DNA of 64,000 nt from CADEFQ01 sp050185195 (GTDB taxonomy: Bacteria > Pseudomonadota > Gammaproteobacteria > Steroidobacterales > Steroidobacteraceae), in the NCBI GenBank assembly GCA_050185195.1, contig JBFWZQ010000013.1, forward strand, positions 20,208 through 84,207, written 5' to 3'. Positions 6,769 through 14,625 of the stretch are shown here, piece after piece. The notes below the pieces were generated by a model. That model was not told the DNA's origin. It was given only the letters and a program-made list of their open reading frames with translations, and ran no database searches. Every line of letters begins with the position of its first letter. Positions within the stretch are counted from its first letter, which is position 1. The position numbers were made by a program, and so were the translations under genes.

Positions 6769-9744
6769 ATGACGCAGTACGCCGAACTGCACTGCCTCTC
6801 GAACTTCACCTTCCTGCGCGGCGCCTCGCACCCGCAGGAACTCGTCAAGCGCGCCCACGGGCTCGGCTATGGCGCGCTGGCGATCACCGACGAGTGTTCG
6901 GTGGCGGGCGTCGTGCGCGCGCATCTTGCGGCGAAGGCGTGCGGGCTGCCGCTGATCGTCGGCGCCGAGTTCCACCTGCGCTGCGGCCTTGCCCTGGTGG
7001 CGCTGGCCACCGACCGGCGCGGCTACGGCAGCCTCTGCCGCCTCATCACGCGGGGGCGGCGCGCGGCGGAGAAGGGCAGTTACGACCTCGGTTTCGACGA
7101 CGTCGAGGCAACGCTCGAGCGTTGCCTCGTGCTGTGGCTGCCGCCGGCGGACCTGTCCGACGAGGCGTGCCTCGTGTCGATGGCGGCGAAGATACGCGAG
7201 CGCTTCGCGGGTGAGGCGTGGCTCGCGGTGGAGCTGCTGCGCGAAGGCGACGACGCGGCGCGGCTCGCCACCCTCGCGCGCCTCGGCGAACGCGCGGGGC
7301 TGCCGCTCGTCGCGAGCGGCGACGTGCACATGCACGTGCGTGCGCGCCGGCGACTGCAGGATGCGCTGACAGCCATCCGCCTGGGCGTGCCGGTGGCCGC
7401 GGCGGGCCATGCGCTTTACCGCAACGGCGAGCGGTACCTGCGCGAGCGCGGCCGGCTCGCGAAGCTCTATCCGGCGCCGCTGCTCGCGGCGAGCGTCGAG
7501 GTCGCCGCGCGCTGCCGTTTTTCACTGGACGAGCTGCGCTACGAGTATCCGCGCGAGGTCGTGCCGGTGGGCGAGACGGCGAGCTCGCACCTGCGCCAGC
7601 TCGTCGAGATGGGTGCGCGCGGGCGCTGGCCGCAGGGCGTGCCGGCCAAGGTGCGCGCGCTGATCGAACACGAGCTCGCGTTGATCGCCGAACTGCGCTA
7701 CGAGCCGTACTTCCTCACCGTGCACGACATCGTGCGGTTCGCGCGCGGCAGGCAGATCCTGTGCCAGGGTCGCGGCTCGGCCGCCAACTCCGCGGTGTGC
7801 TACGCCCTCGGCGTCACGGAAGTCGACCCGCAGCACATGCAGATGCTGATGGAGCGCTTCATTTCGCGCGAGCGCAACGAGCCGCCCGACATCGACATCG
7901 ATTTCGAGCACGAGCGGCGCGAGGAAGTGATCCAGTACCTCTACCGCAAGTACGGCCGGGAGCGCACGGCGCTCACCGCCACCGTCATCACCTACCACCG
8001 GCGCAGCGCGCTGCGCGACCTCGGCAAGGCGCTCGGCACCGACCCCGCGGCGCCGGGACTCGCGGAGCTTGCGCAGGAGCTGCTCGGCTTCCCGCGCCAC
8101 CTTTCGCAGCACGTCGGTGGCTTCGTGATCTCCGAGGGCCCGCTCGATGCGCTGGTGCCGATCGAGAACGCAGCGATGGCGGATCGCACCGTGATCGAGT
8201 GGGACAAGGACGACCTCGACGCGCTGCACCTGCTCAAGGTCGACGTGCTGGGCCTCGGCATGCTCGCGGCGATCCGGCGCGCGCTCGCGCAGGTTGCGGC
8301 CTTGCGTGGGCAGCCGTTCGGGCTCGCCGACGTGCCGCAGGACGACCCGGCGGTCTACGACATGCTGTGCCGCGCCGACACGATCGGCGTGTTCCAGGTC
8401 GAATCGCGCGCGCAGATGTCGATGCTGCCGCGCCTGAAGCCGCGCAACTATTACGACCTCGTGATCCAGGTCGCGATCGTGCGGCCGGGCCCGATCCAGG
8501 GCGGCATGGTGCACCCCTACCTGCGCCGTCGCGAACGCGCCGAGCCCATCGTCTACCCCGGACCCGAAGCGCAGGAGGTGCTCGAGCGCACGCTCGGCGT
8601 GCCGCTCTTCCAGGAGCAGGTGATGCAGCTTGCGATCAAGGCGGCGGGGTTCACGCCAGGCGAGGCCGACCAGCTGCGTCGCTCGATGGCGGCGTGGAAA
8701 CGCCATGGCGGGCTCGGGCACTTCCACGACAAGCTGATCGACGGGTTGCTCGCGCGCGGCTACAGCCGGGAATTCGCCGAGCAGATCTTCGAGCAGATCA
8801 AGGGGTTCGGCGAATACGGCTTCCCGGAGTCGCATGCCGCGAGCTTCGCGCTGCTCGTCTACGTCTCGGCCTGGCTCAAGCACCACGAGCCCGCGGCGTT
8901 CACCTGCGCGCTGCTCAACAGCCAGCCGATGGGCTTCTACGCGCCCGCGCAGCTCGTGCGCGATGCGCGCGAGCATGGCGTCGAGGTGCGGGCGGCCACG
9001 GCGATCGACAGCGACTGGGAGTGCACGCTGGAAGAGGGGCGCGTGCTGCGCCTCGGCCTGTGCCGGATTGCGGGCCTCGGCGAGGCGCCGGCGCGGCGTC
9101 TCGTGGCGGCGCGCTTGCAGCAGCCGTTTCACGACGTGCAGGATCTCGCCGAACGCGCCGCGCTCGATCGTCGCGACCTCGAGGCGCTGGCGGCGGCCGA
9201 TGCACTGGCGGGGCTCGCGGGGCATCGCCATGTCGCGTTCTGGGAGGTGGCGGGCCGCGAGGCGCCGTTGCCGACCGCGCCGCGCGCTGGGGCGGGGGAA
9301 GGCATGCCACTGCTCGCTGCGCCCACCGAAGGGCAGGAGATCGTCGCAGACTATCGCTCGACGGGCCTCACGCTGCGCCGGCATCCGCTCGCGCTGCTGC
9401 GCGCCCGTCTCGCACGCGCAGGGCTCCTGCCGCTGTGCGAGTTGCCGCAGCTCGCGGACGGTCGCGCCGTGCGCGTGGCCGGCCTCGTCCTCGCGCGCCA
9501 GCGGCCGGGCACCGCGAGCGGCGTCACCTTCGTCACGATCGAGGACGAAACGGGGCACGCGAACCTCGTCGTGTGGCAGCGGGTGGGGGACACCCAGCAT
9601 CGCCCGCTGGTCGAATCGCGCCTGCTCGAGGTGCACGGCAAGCTGCAGCGGCAGGGCGAGGTGCTGCACGTGGTGGCGCACCGGCTGATCGACCGCAGCG
9701 CCTGGATCGGTGCGCTGCGGATACGGACGCGCAATTTCCACTGA
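6769..9744 (+). CDS. dnaE2: DnaE2/ImuC error-prone DNA polymerase III alpha subunit
   Basis: The 991-residue start at ATG 6769 is chosen because MTQYAELHCLSNFTFLRG is the normal DnaE2 N-terminus; the frame is open upstream only through the palindromic element. An N-terminal PHP domain comes first, then the polymerase core with catalytic aspartates in PDIDIDF (Asp374, Asp376) and KVDVLGL (Asp492). A helix-hairpin-helix region and a C-terminal OB fold (GVTFVTIEDETGHANLVVW) follow. It is the mutagenic polymerase that acts with ImuA and ImuB at blocked forks. It shares the LexA-controlled transcript, though the palindrome just upstream may modulate its translation. Confidence 0.95.
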   Translation: MTQYAELHCLSNFTFLRGASHPQELVKRAHGLGYGALAITDECSVAGVVRAHLAAKACGLPLIVGAEFHLRCGLALVALATDRRGYGSLCRLITRGRRAAEKGSYDLGFDDVEATLERCLVLWLPPADLSDEACLVSMAAKIRERFAGEAWLAVELLREGDDAARLATLARLGERAGLPLVASGDVHMHVRARRRLQDALTAIRLGVPVAAAGHALYRNGERYLRERGRLAKLYPAPLLAASVEVAARCRFSLDELRYEYPREVVPVGETASSHLRQLVEMGARGRWPQGVPAKVRALIEHELALIAELRYEPYFLTVHDIVRFARGRQILCQGRGSAANSAVCYALGVTEVDPQHMQMLMERFISRERNEPPDIDIDFEHERREEVIQYLYRKYGRERTALTATVITYHRRSALRDLGKALGTDPAAPGLAELAQELLGFPRHLSQHVGGFVISEGPLDALVPIENAAMADRTVIEWDKDDLDALHLLKVDVLGLGMLAAIRRALAQVAALRGQPFGLADVPQDDPAVYDMLCRADTIGVFQVESRAQMSMLPRLKPRNYYDLVIQVAIVRPGPIQGGMVHPYLRRRERAEPIVYPGPEAQEVLERTLGVPLFQEQVMQLAIKAAGFTPGEADQLRRSMAAWKRHGGLGHFHDKLIDGLLARGYSREFAEQIFEQIKGFGEYGFPESHAASFALLVYVSAWLKHHEPAAFTCALLNSQPMGFYAPAQLVRDAREHGVEVRAATAIDSDWECTLEEGRVLRLGLCRIAGLGEAPARRLVAARLQQPFHDVQDLAERAALDRRDLEALAAADALAGLAGHRHVAFWEVAGREAPLPTAPRAGAGEGMPLLAAPTEGQEIVADYRSTGLTLRRHPLALLRARLARAGLLPLCELPQLADGRAVRVAGLVLARQRPGTASGVTFVTIEDETGHANLVVWQRVGDTQHRPLVESRLLEVHGKLQRQGEVLHVVAHRLIDRSAWIGALRIRTRNFH

Positions 9745-9769
9745 CGCACGGCGCCACTACACTCGGGAT

Positions 9770-10462
9770 GTGAACGACACCCGGCCCACCGCGATACTCG
9801 AACTGACAGGTCTCGCGAAGCGATTCCGCGCGGATCGCCCGCCGGTGTTCAGCGGCATCGACCTCGCACTCGGCGCTGGCGAGTACGTCGCGATCATGGG
9901 CGAATCGGGCGTCGGCAAGTCGACGCTGCTCAACCTGATCGCCGGGCTCGATCGATCGGATGGCGGTGCCGCGCGCCTCGGCGGCGTCGAGGTCACCGCG
10001 CTCGACGACGATGCCGCCACGCTGCTGCGCCGCGAGCGGATGGGTTTCGTGTTCCAGGCGTTCCACGTGCTGCCCTACCTCACGGTGGCACAGAACGTCG
10101 CGCTGCCGCTGGAGCTCCTCGGCGTGCCGCGAGGCGAAGGCGCGCTGCGCGTGGCGGCGATGCTCGCAGCGGTCGGGCTCGCGAGCGCCGGTGCGCGCTA
10201 TCCACGCGAGCTGTCAGGCGGCGAGTTGCAGCGTGTCGCGATCGCCCGCGCGCTGGTGCATCGGCCGCAGCTCGTGCTCGCCGATGAACCGACTGGCAAC
10301 CTCGACCCGCGCAGTGCAGCCCAGGTGCTCGCGCTGCTGCGCGAGCAGGTTCACGCCGCGGGCGGGGCGGGCCTGCTGATCACGCACTCCTTCATCGCCG
10401 CGCGCACGGCGGATCGGGTGCTGACACTCACGGCGCGCGGCCTCGTGCCTTTCGAGGGATGA
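9770..10462 (+). CDS. ABC transporter ATP-binding protein (LolD/MacB-type)
   Basis: GTG at 9770 is taken as start because homology begins a few residues later; the earlier ATG falls inside dnaE2. The 230 residues include Walker A GESGVGKST (44-52), a Q-loop (FVFQAFH), signature LSGGELQRVAIARAL, Walker B LVLADEPTGNLD and an H-loop histidine in ITHS. This is the subfamily that partners FtsX-domain permeases to extrude or move lipids and lipoproteins instead of importing solutes. It overlaps the permease gene by four bases. The start lies 25 bases after dnaE2, so read-through from the SOS promoter is possible. Confidence 0.92.
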   Translation: MNDTRPTAILELTGLAKRFRADRPPVFSGIDLALGAGEYVAIMGESGVGKSTLLNLIAGLDRSDGGAARLGGVEVTALDDDAATLLRRERMGFVFQAFHVLPYLTVAQNVALPLELLGVPRGEGALRVAAMLAAVGLASAGARYPRELSGGELQRVAIARALVHRPQLVLADEPTGNLDPRSAAQVLALLREQVHAAGGAGLLITHSFIAARTADRVLTLTARGLVPFEG

Positions 10463-12963
10463 CCAGCGCGCGCCTGTGGTGGCGCCTCTGGGGCGCGCAA
10501 TGGCGCGCGGGGCCCGTGCGCATGCTGGTGCCGGTGATGGCGCTGGCGCTGGGCATCGCGCTCGCCTCGGCGGTCCAGTTGGTCAATCGCAGCGCGCTCG
10601 CGGAATTCGGGCGGGCCGCGCGCAGCCTGTCGGGTGATGCCGACCTCGTGGTTCAGGGGCCGGTGACGGGCTTCGCGGAGCGCCTTTATCCGGTCATCGC
10701 GCGCGTGCCGGGCGTCGCGGTGGCGAGCCCGGTACTCGAAGTGCGCGCCACCCTGGCGAACAGTCGCGAGCCGCTTCGGGTCGTCGCACTCGATCCGTTG
10801 CGCGCAGCGCAGGTGCAGCCTGCGTTGCTTGCCGAAGCCGGCGGACGACTGCGCCGGTTTTTCGCGCCGGACGGCATCTTCCTGAGCGCGCGGGCCGCGG
10901 CGGCACTGGGCGTCGAGGTCGGTGATCGCCTGGACGTGCTCGTCGGCAGTTCGCGGCAGGCGTTCGAAGTGTCGGGGACACTTTCCGCGGCCGCCTATCC
11001 GCACGCGCTAGGCCTCATGGATATCGCAGTGGCGCAGTGGCGCTTCGACCGGCTCGGCATCCTCACCCGCATCGACGTGCGCGTACGCCGCGGCGCGGAT
11101 GTCGGCGCCGTGCGGGCGGCGATCGCGCGACGCTTGCCGCCCGGCCTGCACGTGGAGGCGCCTGCGATGGACGATGCCCGGCTCGCGTCGGCGACGCGCG
11201 CCTACCGCGTCAATCTCACGATGCTCGCGCTGGTCGCGGTGCTGACGGCGGCCTTCCTGGTGCTTGCGGCGCAGACGCTGTCGCTGTTGCGGCGCCGCCC
11301 GTCCCTGGCCCTGTTGCGCGCACTGGGTGTGACACGCGGGGCCCTGCGGCGCCTGCTCGCCGCCGAAGGTGCGGCCATGGGCGCGCTGGGCGCGGCGATC
11401 GGGTTTGCAGGCGGCGTGATGCTGGCCGGCTGGATGCTGCGCCGGGTGGCGGGGGATCTCGGTGCGGGGCAACTGCAGAGCCTGTCGGGCACGCTCGTCG
11501 TGAAGCCCACCGATGGGGTGCTCTTCATCGCGCTCGGTGCGCTGGCAGCCGGCCTGGCCGCCTGGCTGCCGGCGCGTGAAGCAACAGCCCGCCCGGTGGC
11601 GCAGGCGCTGCGGGCGGGCGATGCCGAAGTCCCGTTCGTGCGCGCGCGGCCGTGGCGGGCAGGCGGCGCACTGGCGGCCATTGGTGCGGTGCTGGCAACG
11701 CTGCCGGCGTGGCATGGCCTGCCGATCTTCGGCTATGCGGCGATCGCGGCGCTGCTGCTCGGCGGCGTGCTGCTCGTGCCGAGCGTGGCCGGGAGTTTGC
11801 TGGCGCGATGGCCGCAGCCCCGCCGGCCGGTGCCGGCGCTCGCGATCGCGCAGCTGCGCGGCAGCAGCGCGCGGACCGCCATCGGGTTTGCGGCGATCGT
11901 CGTGAGCTTCAGCCTGACGGTGGCGATGGCGATCATGGTGCATTCATTCCGCGAGTCCTTCATCGGCTGGCTCGACCGGACCCTGCCGGCGGACCTGCAG
12001 TTGCGGGTCGGGCAGGGCGGCGGCACCGCGACGCTCGATCTTGCGGCACAAGCGGCCGTGGCAGCCACCCCCGGCATCGCGCGCGCGCATTTTCGCCGCA
12101 GCATGCCGCTCGCCCTGCGCAGGGATGCCGCGCCCGTGCAGTTGATCGCCCTGCCGATCGATGCAGGCGGTGATCCCGACATCGAGATCGTTCGGCGTGC
12201 AGACGCCGTCGCCGGTACGCCGGCGTGGATTTCCGAGGCGGTGGTGGACCTGTATCGCTGGCGACCGGGTGAGCACGTCTCGCTGCCCCTCGGCAACGGC
12301 CATGCGCTCGCGGTCACCGTGGCGGGCGTGTTTCGCGACTACGGCCGCTCAACGGGCAGCGTCGTGGTATCGCGTGCGGCCTATGGCGCGGCGACCGGGG
12401 ATACGGCCGCGAACGAAGCGTCGCTCTGGCTCGAACGGGATGCGGATGCGGCGAGGGTCGTCGATGCGATCCGCGCGCGCCTCGGCCTCGGAGCCACGCT
12501 GCAGGTCCGGACCACCGCGGAAATCCGCACGCTCTCCCTGCGCAGTTTCGATCGCGCCTTTGCGATCACCTACGGGCTCGAGGCGATCGCCGTGTTCATC
12601 GGCCTGCTCGGCGTCGGCGTGGCCACTGCGTCGACCGCACTCGCACGGCGCGCCGAGTTCGGCATGCTGCGTCATGTCGGCCTGCGGCGGCGGCAGATCG
12701 TCGCCATGCTCGCCGGCGAAGGCATGCTGACCGCTGCGATCGGGGTCGGCTGCGCGCTGGTGCTGGGTGGCGTGCTGAGCATCGTGCTGGTCTTCGTCGT
12801 CAATCGGCAATCGTTCCTCTGGAGCATCGACCTCGCCGTGCCCTGGGTGCGACTCGGCATGCTCGCGGTGCTGCTCGTCATGGCGGCCGCCGCGGCAGCG
12901 TTGTTGGGCGGCCGCGCCGCCACGAGCGGCGAGGCGGTCCGCGCCGTGCGGGAGGACTGGTGA
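10459..12963 (+). CDS. ABC permease with two FtsX domains
   Basis: This 834-residue membrane protein has an N-terminal transmembrane helix (about 18-40), a periplasmic MacB-like domain, and a first FtsX module around 255-385 with three helices. A central pair of helices follows, then a second periplasmic domain and a terminal FtsX module (about 705-825). This duplicated 8-10 helix layout is typical of the AttF/AttG or LolC/E-like permeases that work with LolD-type ATPases. The stop overlaps the next GTG start. The neighbouring CrtC/AttH-like protein suggests an att-type export system, possibly for an envelope lipid or hydrophobic compound; the cargo is unknown. Confidence 0.88.
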   Translation: MTSARLWWRLWGAQWRAGPVRMLVPVMALALGIALASAVQLVNRSALAEFGRAARSLSGDADLVVQGPVTGFAERLYPVIARVPGVAVASPVLEVRATLANSREPLRVVALDPLRAAQVQPALLAEAGGRLRRFFAPDGIFLSARAAAALGVEVGDRLDVLVGSSRQAFEVSGTLSAAAYPHALGLMDIAVAQWRFDRLGILTRIDVRVRRGADVGAVRAAIARRLPPGLHVEAPAMDDARLASATRAYRVNLTMLALVAVLTAAFLVLAAQTLSLLRRRPSLALLRALGVTRGALRRLLAAEGAAMGALGAAIGFAGGVMLAGWMLRRVAGDLGAGQLQSLSGTLVVKPTDGVLFIALGALAAGLAAWLPAREATARPVAQALRAGDAEVPFVRARPWRAGGALAAIGAVLATLPAWHGLPIFGYAAIAALLLGGVLLVPSVAGSLLARWPQPRRPVPALAIAQLRGSSARTAIGFAAIVVSFSLTVAMAIMVHSFRESFIGWLDRTLPADLQLRVGQGGGTATLDLAAQAAVAATPGIARAHFRRSMPLALRRDAAPVQLIALPIDAGGDPDIEIVRRADAVAGTPAWISEAVVDLYRWRPGEHVSLPLGNGHALAVTVAGVFRDYGRSTGSVVVSRAAYGAATGDTAANEASLWLERDADAARVVDAIRARLGLGATLQVRTTAEIRTLSLRSFDRAFAITYGLEAIAVFIGLLGVGVATASTALARRAEFGMLRHVGLRRRQIVAMLAGEGMLTAAIGVGCALVLGGVLSIVLVFVVNRQSFLWSIDLAVPWVRLGMLAVLLVMAAAAAALLGGRAATSGEAVRAVREDW

Positions 12964-14030
12964 AGCCGCGCGCGTCCGCGTGCGTAGGGGCTGTCCTCGC
13001 GCTCGTGGCCTGCGTGGCCGCTTGGGCCGCGGCGCCGGTCGTGCCGGGTTACACGTTGCAGTTCCCGCGCGATCACGGCAGCCACCCGGACTTTCGTACC
13101 GAATGGTGGTACGCGACCGGCTGGCTGCGCACGGCGCAAGGCGCGCCGCTGGGTTTCCAGATCACCTTCTTTCGTTCGTTACGCGAGGAGGCGACAGGCA
13201 ACCCGAGCGCGTTCGCGCCGCGCGAGATCCTCATCGCGCACGCGGCGATCAGCGACCCGGCGCGCGGCCGGTTGTGGAAAAGCGAGCGGATCGCGCGCGC
13301 GGGTTTCGGACTCGCCGAAGCCCGTACGGGAGACGCGGCGATCTGGATCGACGACTGGCAGCTGGTGCGCGGGCGCGAAACCTTTCGCATCGAAGCGCCC
13401 GCGGAGGAGTTCGCCCTGGACCTCACGCTCGCGCCGGGCGAGGCGCCGATGCTGAACGGCGAGGCCGGGTTCAGCCGCAAGGGCCCCACGCCCGGTGCGG
13501 CGAGCTACTACTACAGCCTGCCGCATCTCGCCGTGCGAGGCGATATCGCCCGTGGTGGCAAGCGTGAAGCCGTGACCGGCGAAGCCTGGCTCGATCATGA
13601 GTGGTCGAGCGAGTCCCTCGAGCCGCAAGCGGCCGGCTGGGACTGGATCGGCGTGAACCTCGACGATGGCGGCGCGCTGATGGCATTCCGTATCCGTGGC
13701 CGCGGAGGTGACGTGCGCTGGGCCGGCGGCACCCTGCGCGCCGCGGACGGTACGCTGCGTCATTTCTCGCCCGATGAGATCGTCATGGCGCCGCAGCGCA
13801 CCTGGCGTTCGCCGCGCACGGCGATCGCCTATCCGGTGGAATGGCGCGTGCGTGCGGGCAAGCTCACGCTCTCGCTCGCGCCGCTGATGGACGACCAGGA
13901 AAGTGATACGCGAGCGACGACCGGCGCGATCTACTGGGAGGGTGCGGTGCGCGCGCGGGCAGGCGAACGGGAGATCGGTCGCGGCTACCTCGAGCTCACG
14001 GGCTACGGGGAGCCGCTGCGGCTGCAATGA
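12960..14030 (+). CDS. CrtC/AttH-like lipocalin-domain secreted protein
   Basis: GTG start overlaps the permease stop. The protein has 356 residues with an N-terminal signal sequence (VGAVLALVACVAAWAAA) followed by the tandem lipocalin-like fold of hydroxyneurosporene hydratase (CrtC) relatives. Hallmarks are HPDFRTEWWYATGWL, GFQITFFRS, SYYYSLPHL, GEAWLDHEWSS and the final GYLELTGY. In carotenoid bacteria this fold hydrates isoprenoid double bonds, but no carotenoid genes are near. Linked to an ABC/FtsX pair, it resembles the attEFGH-type arrangement, so it is more likely a periplasmic lipid- or isoprenoid-modifying partner of the transporter. The function remains inferred. Confidence 0.85.
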   Translation: MKPRASACVGAVLALVACVAAWAAAPVVPGYTLQFPRDHGSHPDFRTEWWYATGWLRTAQGAPLGFQITFFRSLREEATGNPSAFAPREILIAHAAISDPARGRLWKSERIARAGFGLAEARTGDAAIWIDDWQLVRGRETFRIEAPAEEFALDLTLAPGEAPMLNGEAGFSRKGPTPGAASYYYSLPHLAVRGDIARGGKREAVTGEAWLDHEWSSESLEPQAAGWDWIGVNLDDGGALMAFRIRGRGGDVRWAGGTLRAADGTLRHFSPDEIVMAPQRTWRSPRTAIAYPVEWRVRAGKLTLSLAPLMDDQESDTRATTGAIYWEGAVRARAGEREIGRGYLELTGYGEPLRLQ

Positions 14031-14031
14031 A

Positions 14032-14514
14032 CTAGGTGAGGTGGGCCACCGGCACGCGCGTCGACTGCTTCACCGTGCCGAGCACGATGCTCGAATGCAC
14101 GTCGCGCACGCACGGGATCTTGAGCAGCCGCTTCAGCACGAGCGTGCTGAGTGCATCGAGGTCCGGGGTCGTGGCCTGCAGCATGAAGTCGTACTCACCC
14201 GTCGTGGCATGGCAGCTGACCACCTGCTCGAGCTGCGCCAGTGCCCGCTCGAAGAGCTCGACATTGTGGTCGGTGTGCCGCTCGAGCTTCACCTGGATGA
14301 AGGCGTGGACCTTGAGCCCGAGTTTCACGGGATCGACGATCGCCGCATAGCCGACGATCACGCCGCGTTGTTCGAGCTGCTTCACGCGCCGCGCGCAGGG
14401 CGTGCCGGTCAGGCCGATGCGTTCACCGAGGTCGACGACGGACAGGCGACCCTCGGCCTGCAGCTCGGCCACGATGCGTGCGTCGATGCGATCGAAGGGC
14501 ATGGCGATATCCAC
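14032..14514 (-). CDS. Lrp/AsnC-family transcriptional regulator
   Basis: The product has 160 residues; an internal ATG at 14502 (MPFDRIDARIV) is an equally good start. The N-terminal HTH (LSVVDLGERIGLTGTPCARRVKQLEQRGVI) is followed by the RAM effector-binding domain (HAFIQVKL, TTGEYDFMLQ, VRDVHSSIVL). Lrp/AsnC proteins respond to amino acids or related acids. The gene diverges from the 2-oxoacid dehydrogenase/paa operon with 111 bp between, which is the usual geometry for a local regulator such as BkdR. A branched-chain or aromatic amino acid effector is therefore likely but inferred. Confidence 0.92.
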   Translation of the reverse strand: MDIAMPFDRIDARIVAELQAEGRLSVVDLGERIGLTGTPCARRVKQLEQRGVIVGYAAIVDPVKLGLKVHAFIQVKLERHTDHNVELFERALAQLEQVVSCHATTGEYDFMLQATTPDLDALSTLVLKRLLKIPCVRDVHSSIVLGTVKQSTRVPVAHLT

Positions 14515-14625
14515 CAGTAATGTCTGATTGGATGGAGAGTATCACTATCGCAGTGCCGGCTACGAGTGTGATTTGGCGATTTCCGCTGCCCGCCCTGGGC
14601 TACGCTGCACCACGGAGGGGCACCC

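Noticed and set aside
7218..9773. 851-codon open frame over dnaE2 in another frame
   Set aside because: It is a high-GC shadow with Arg/Ala/Gly-rich, domain-free translation; DnaE2 motifs are intact in the true frame.
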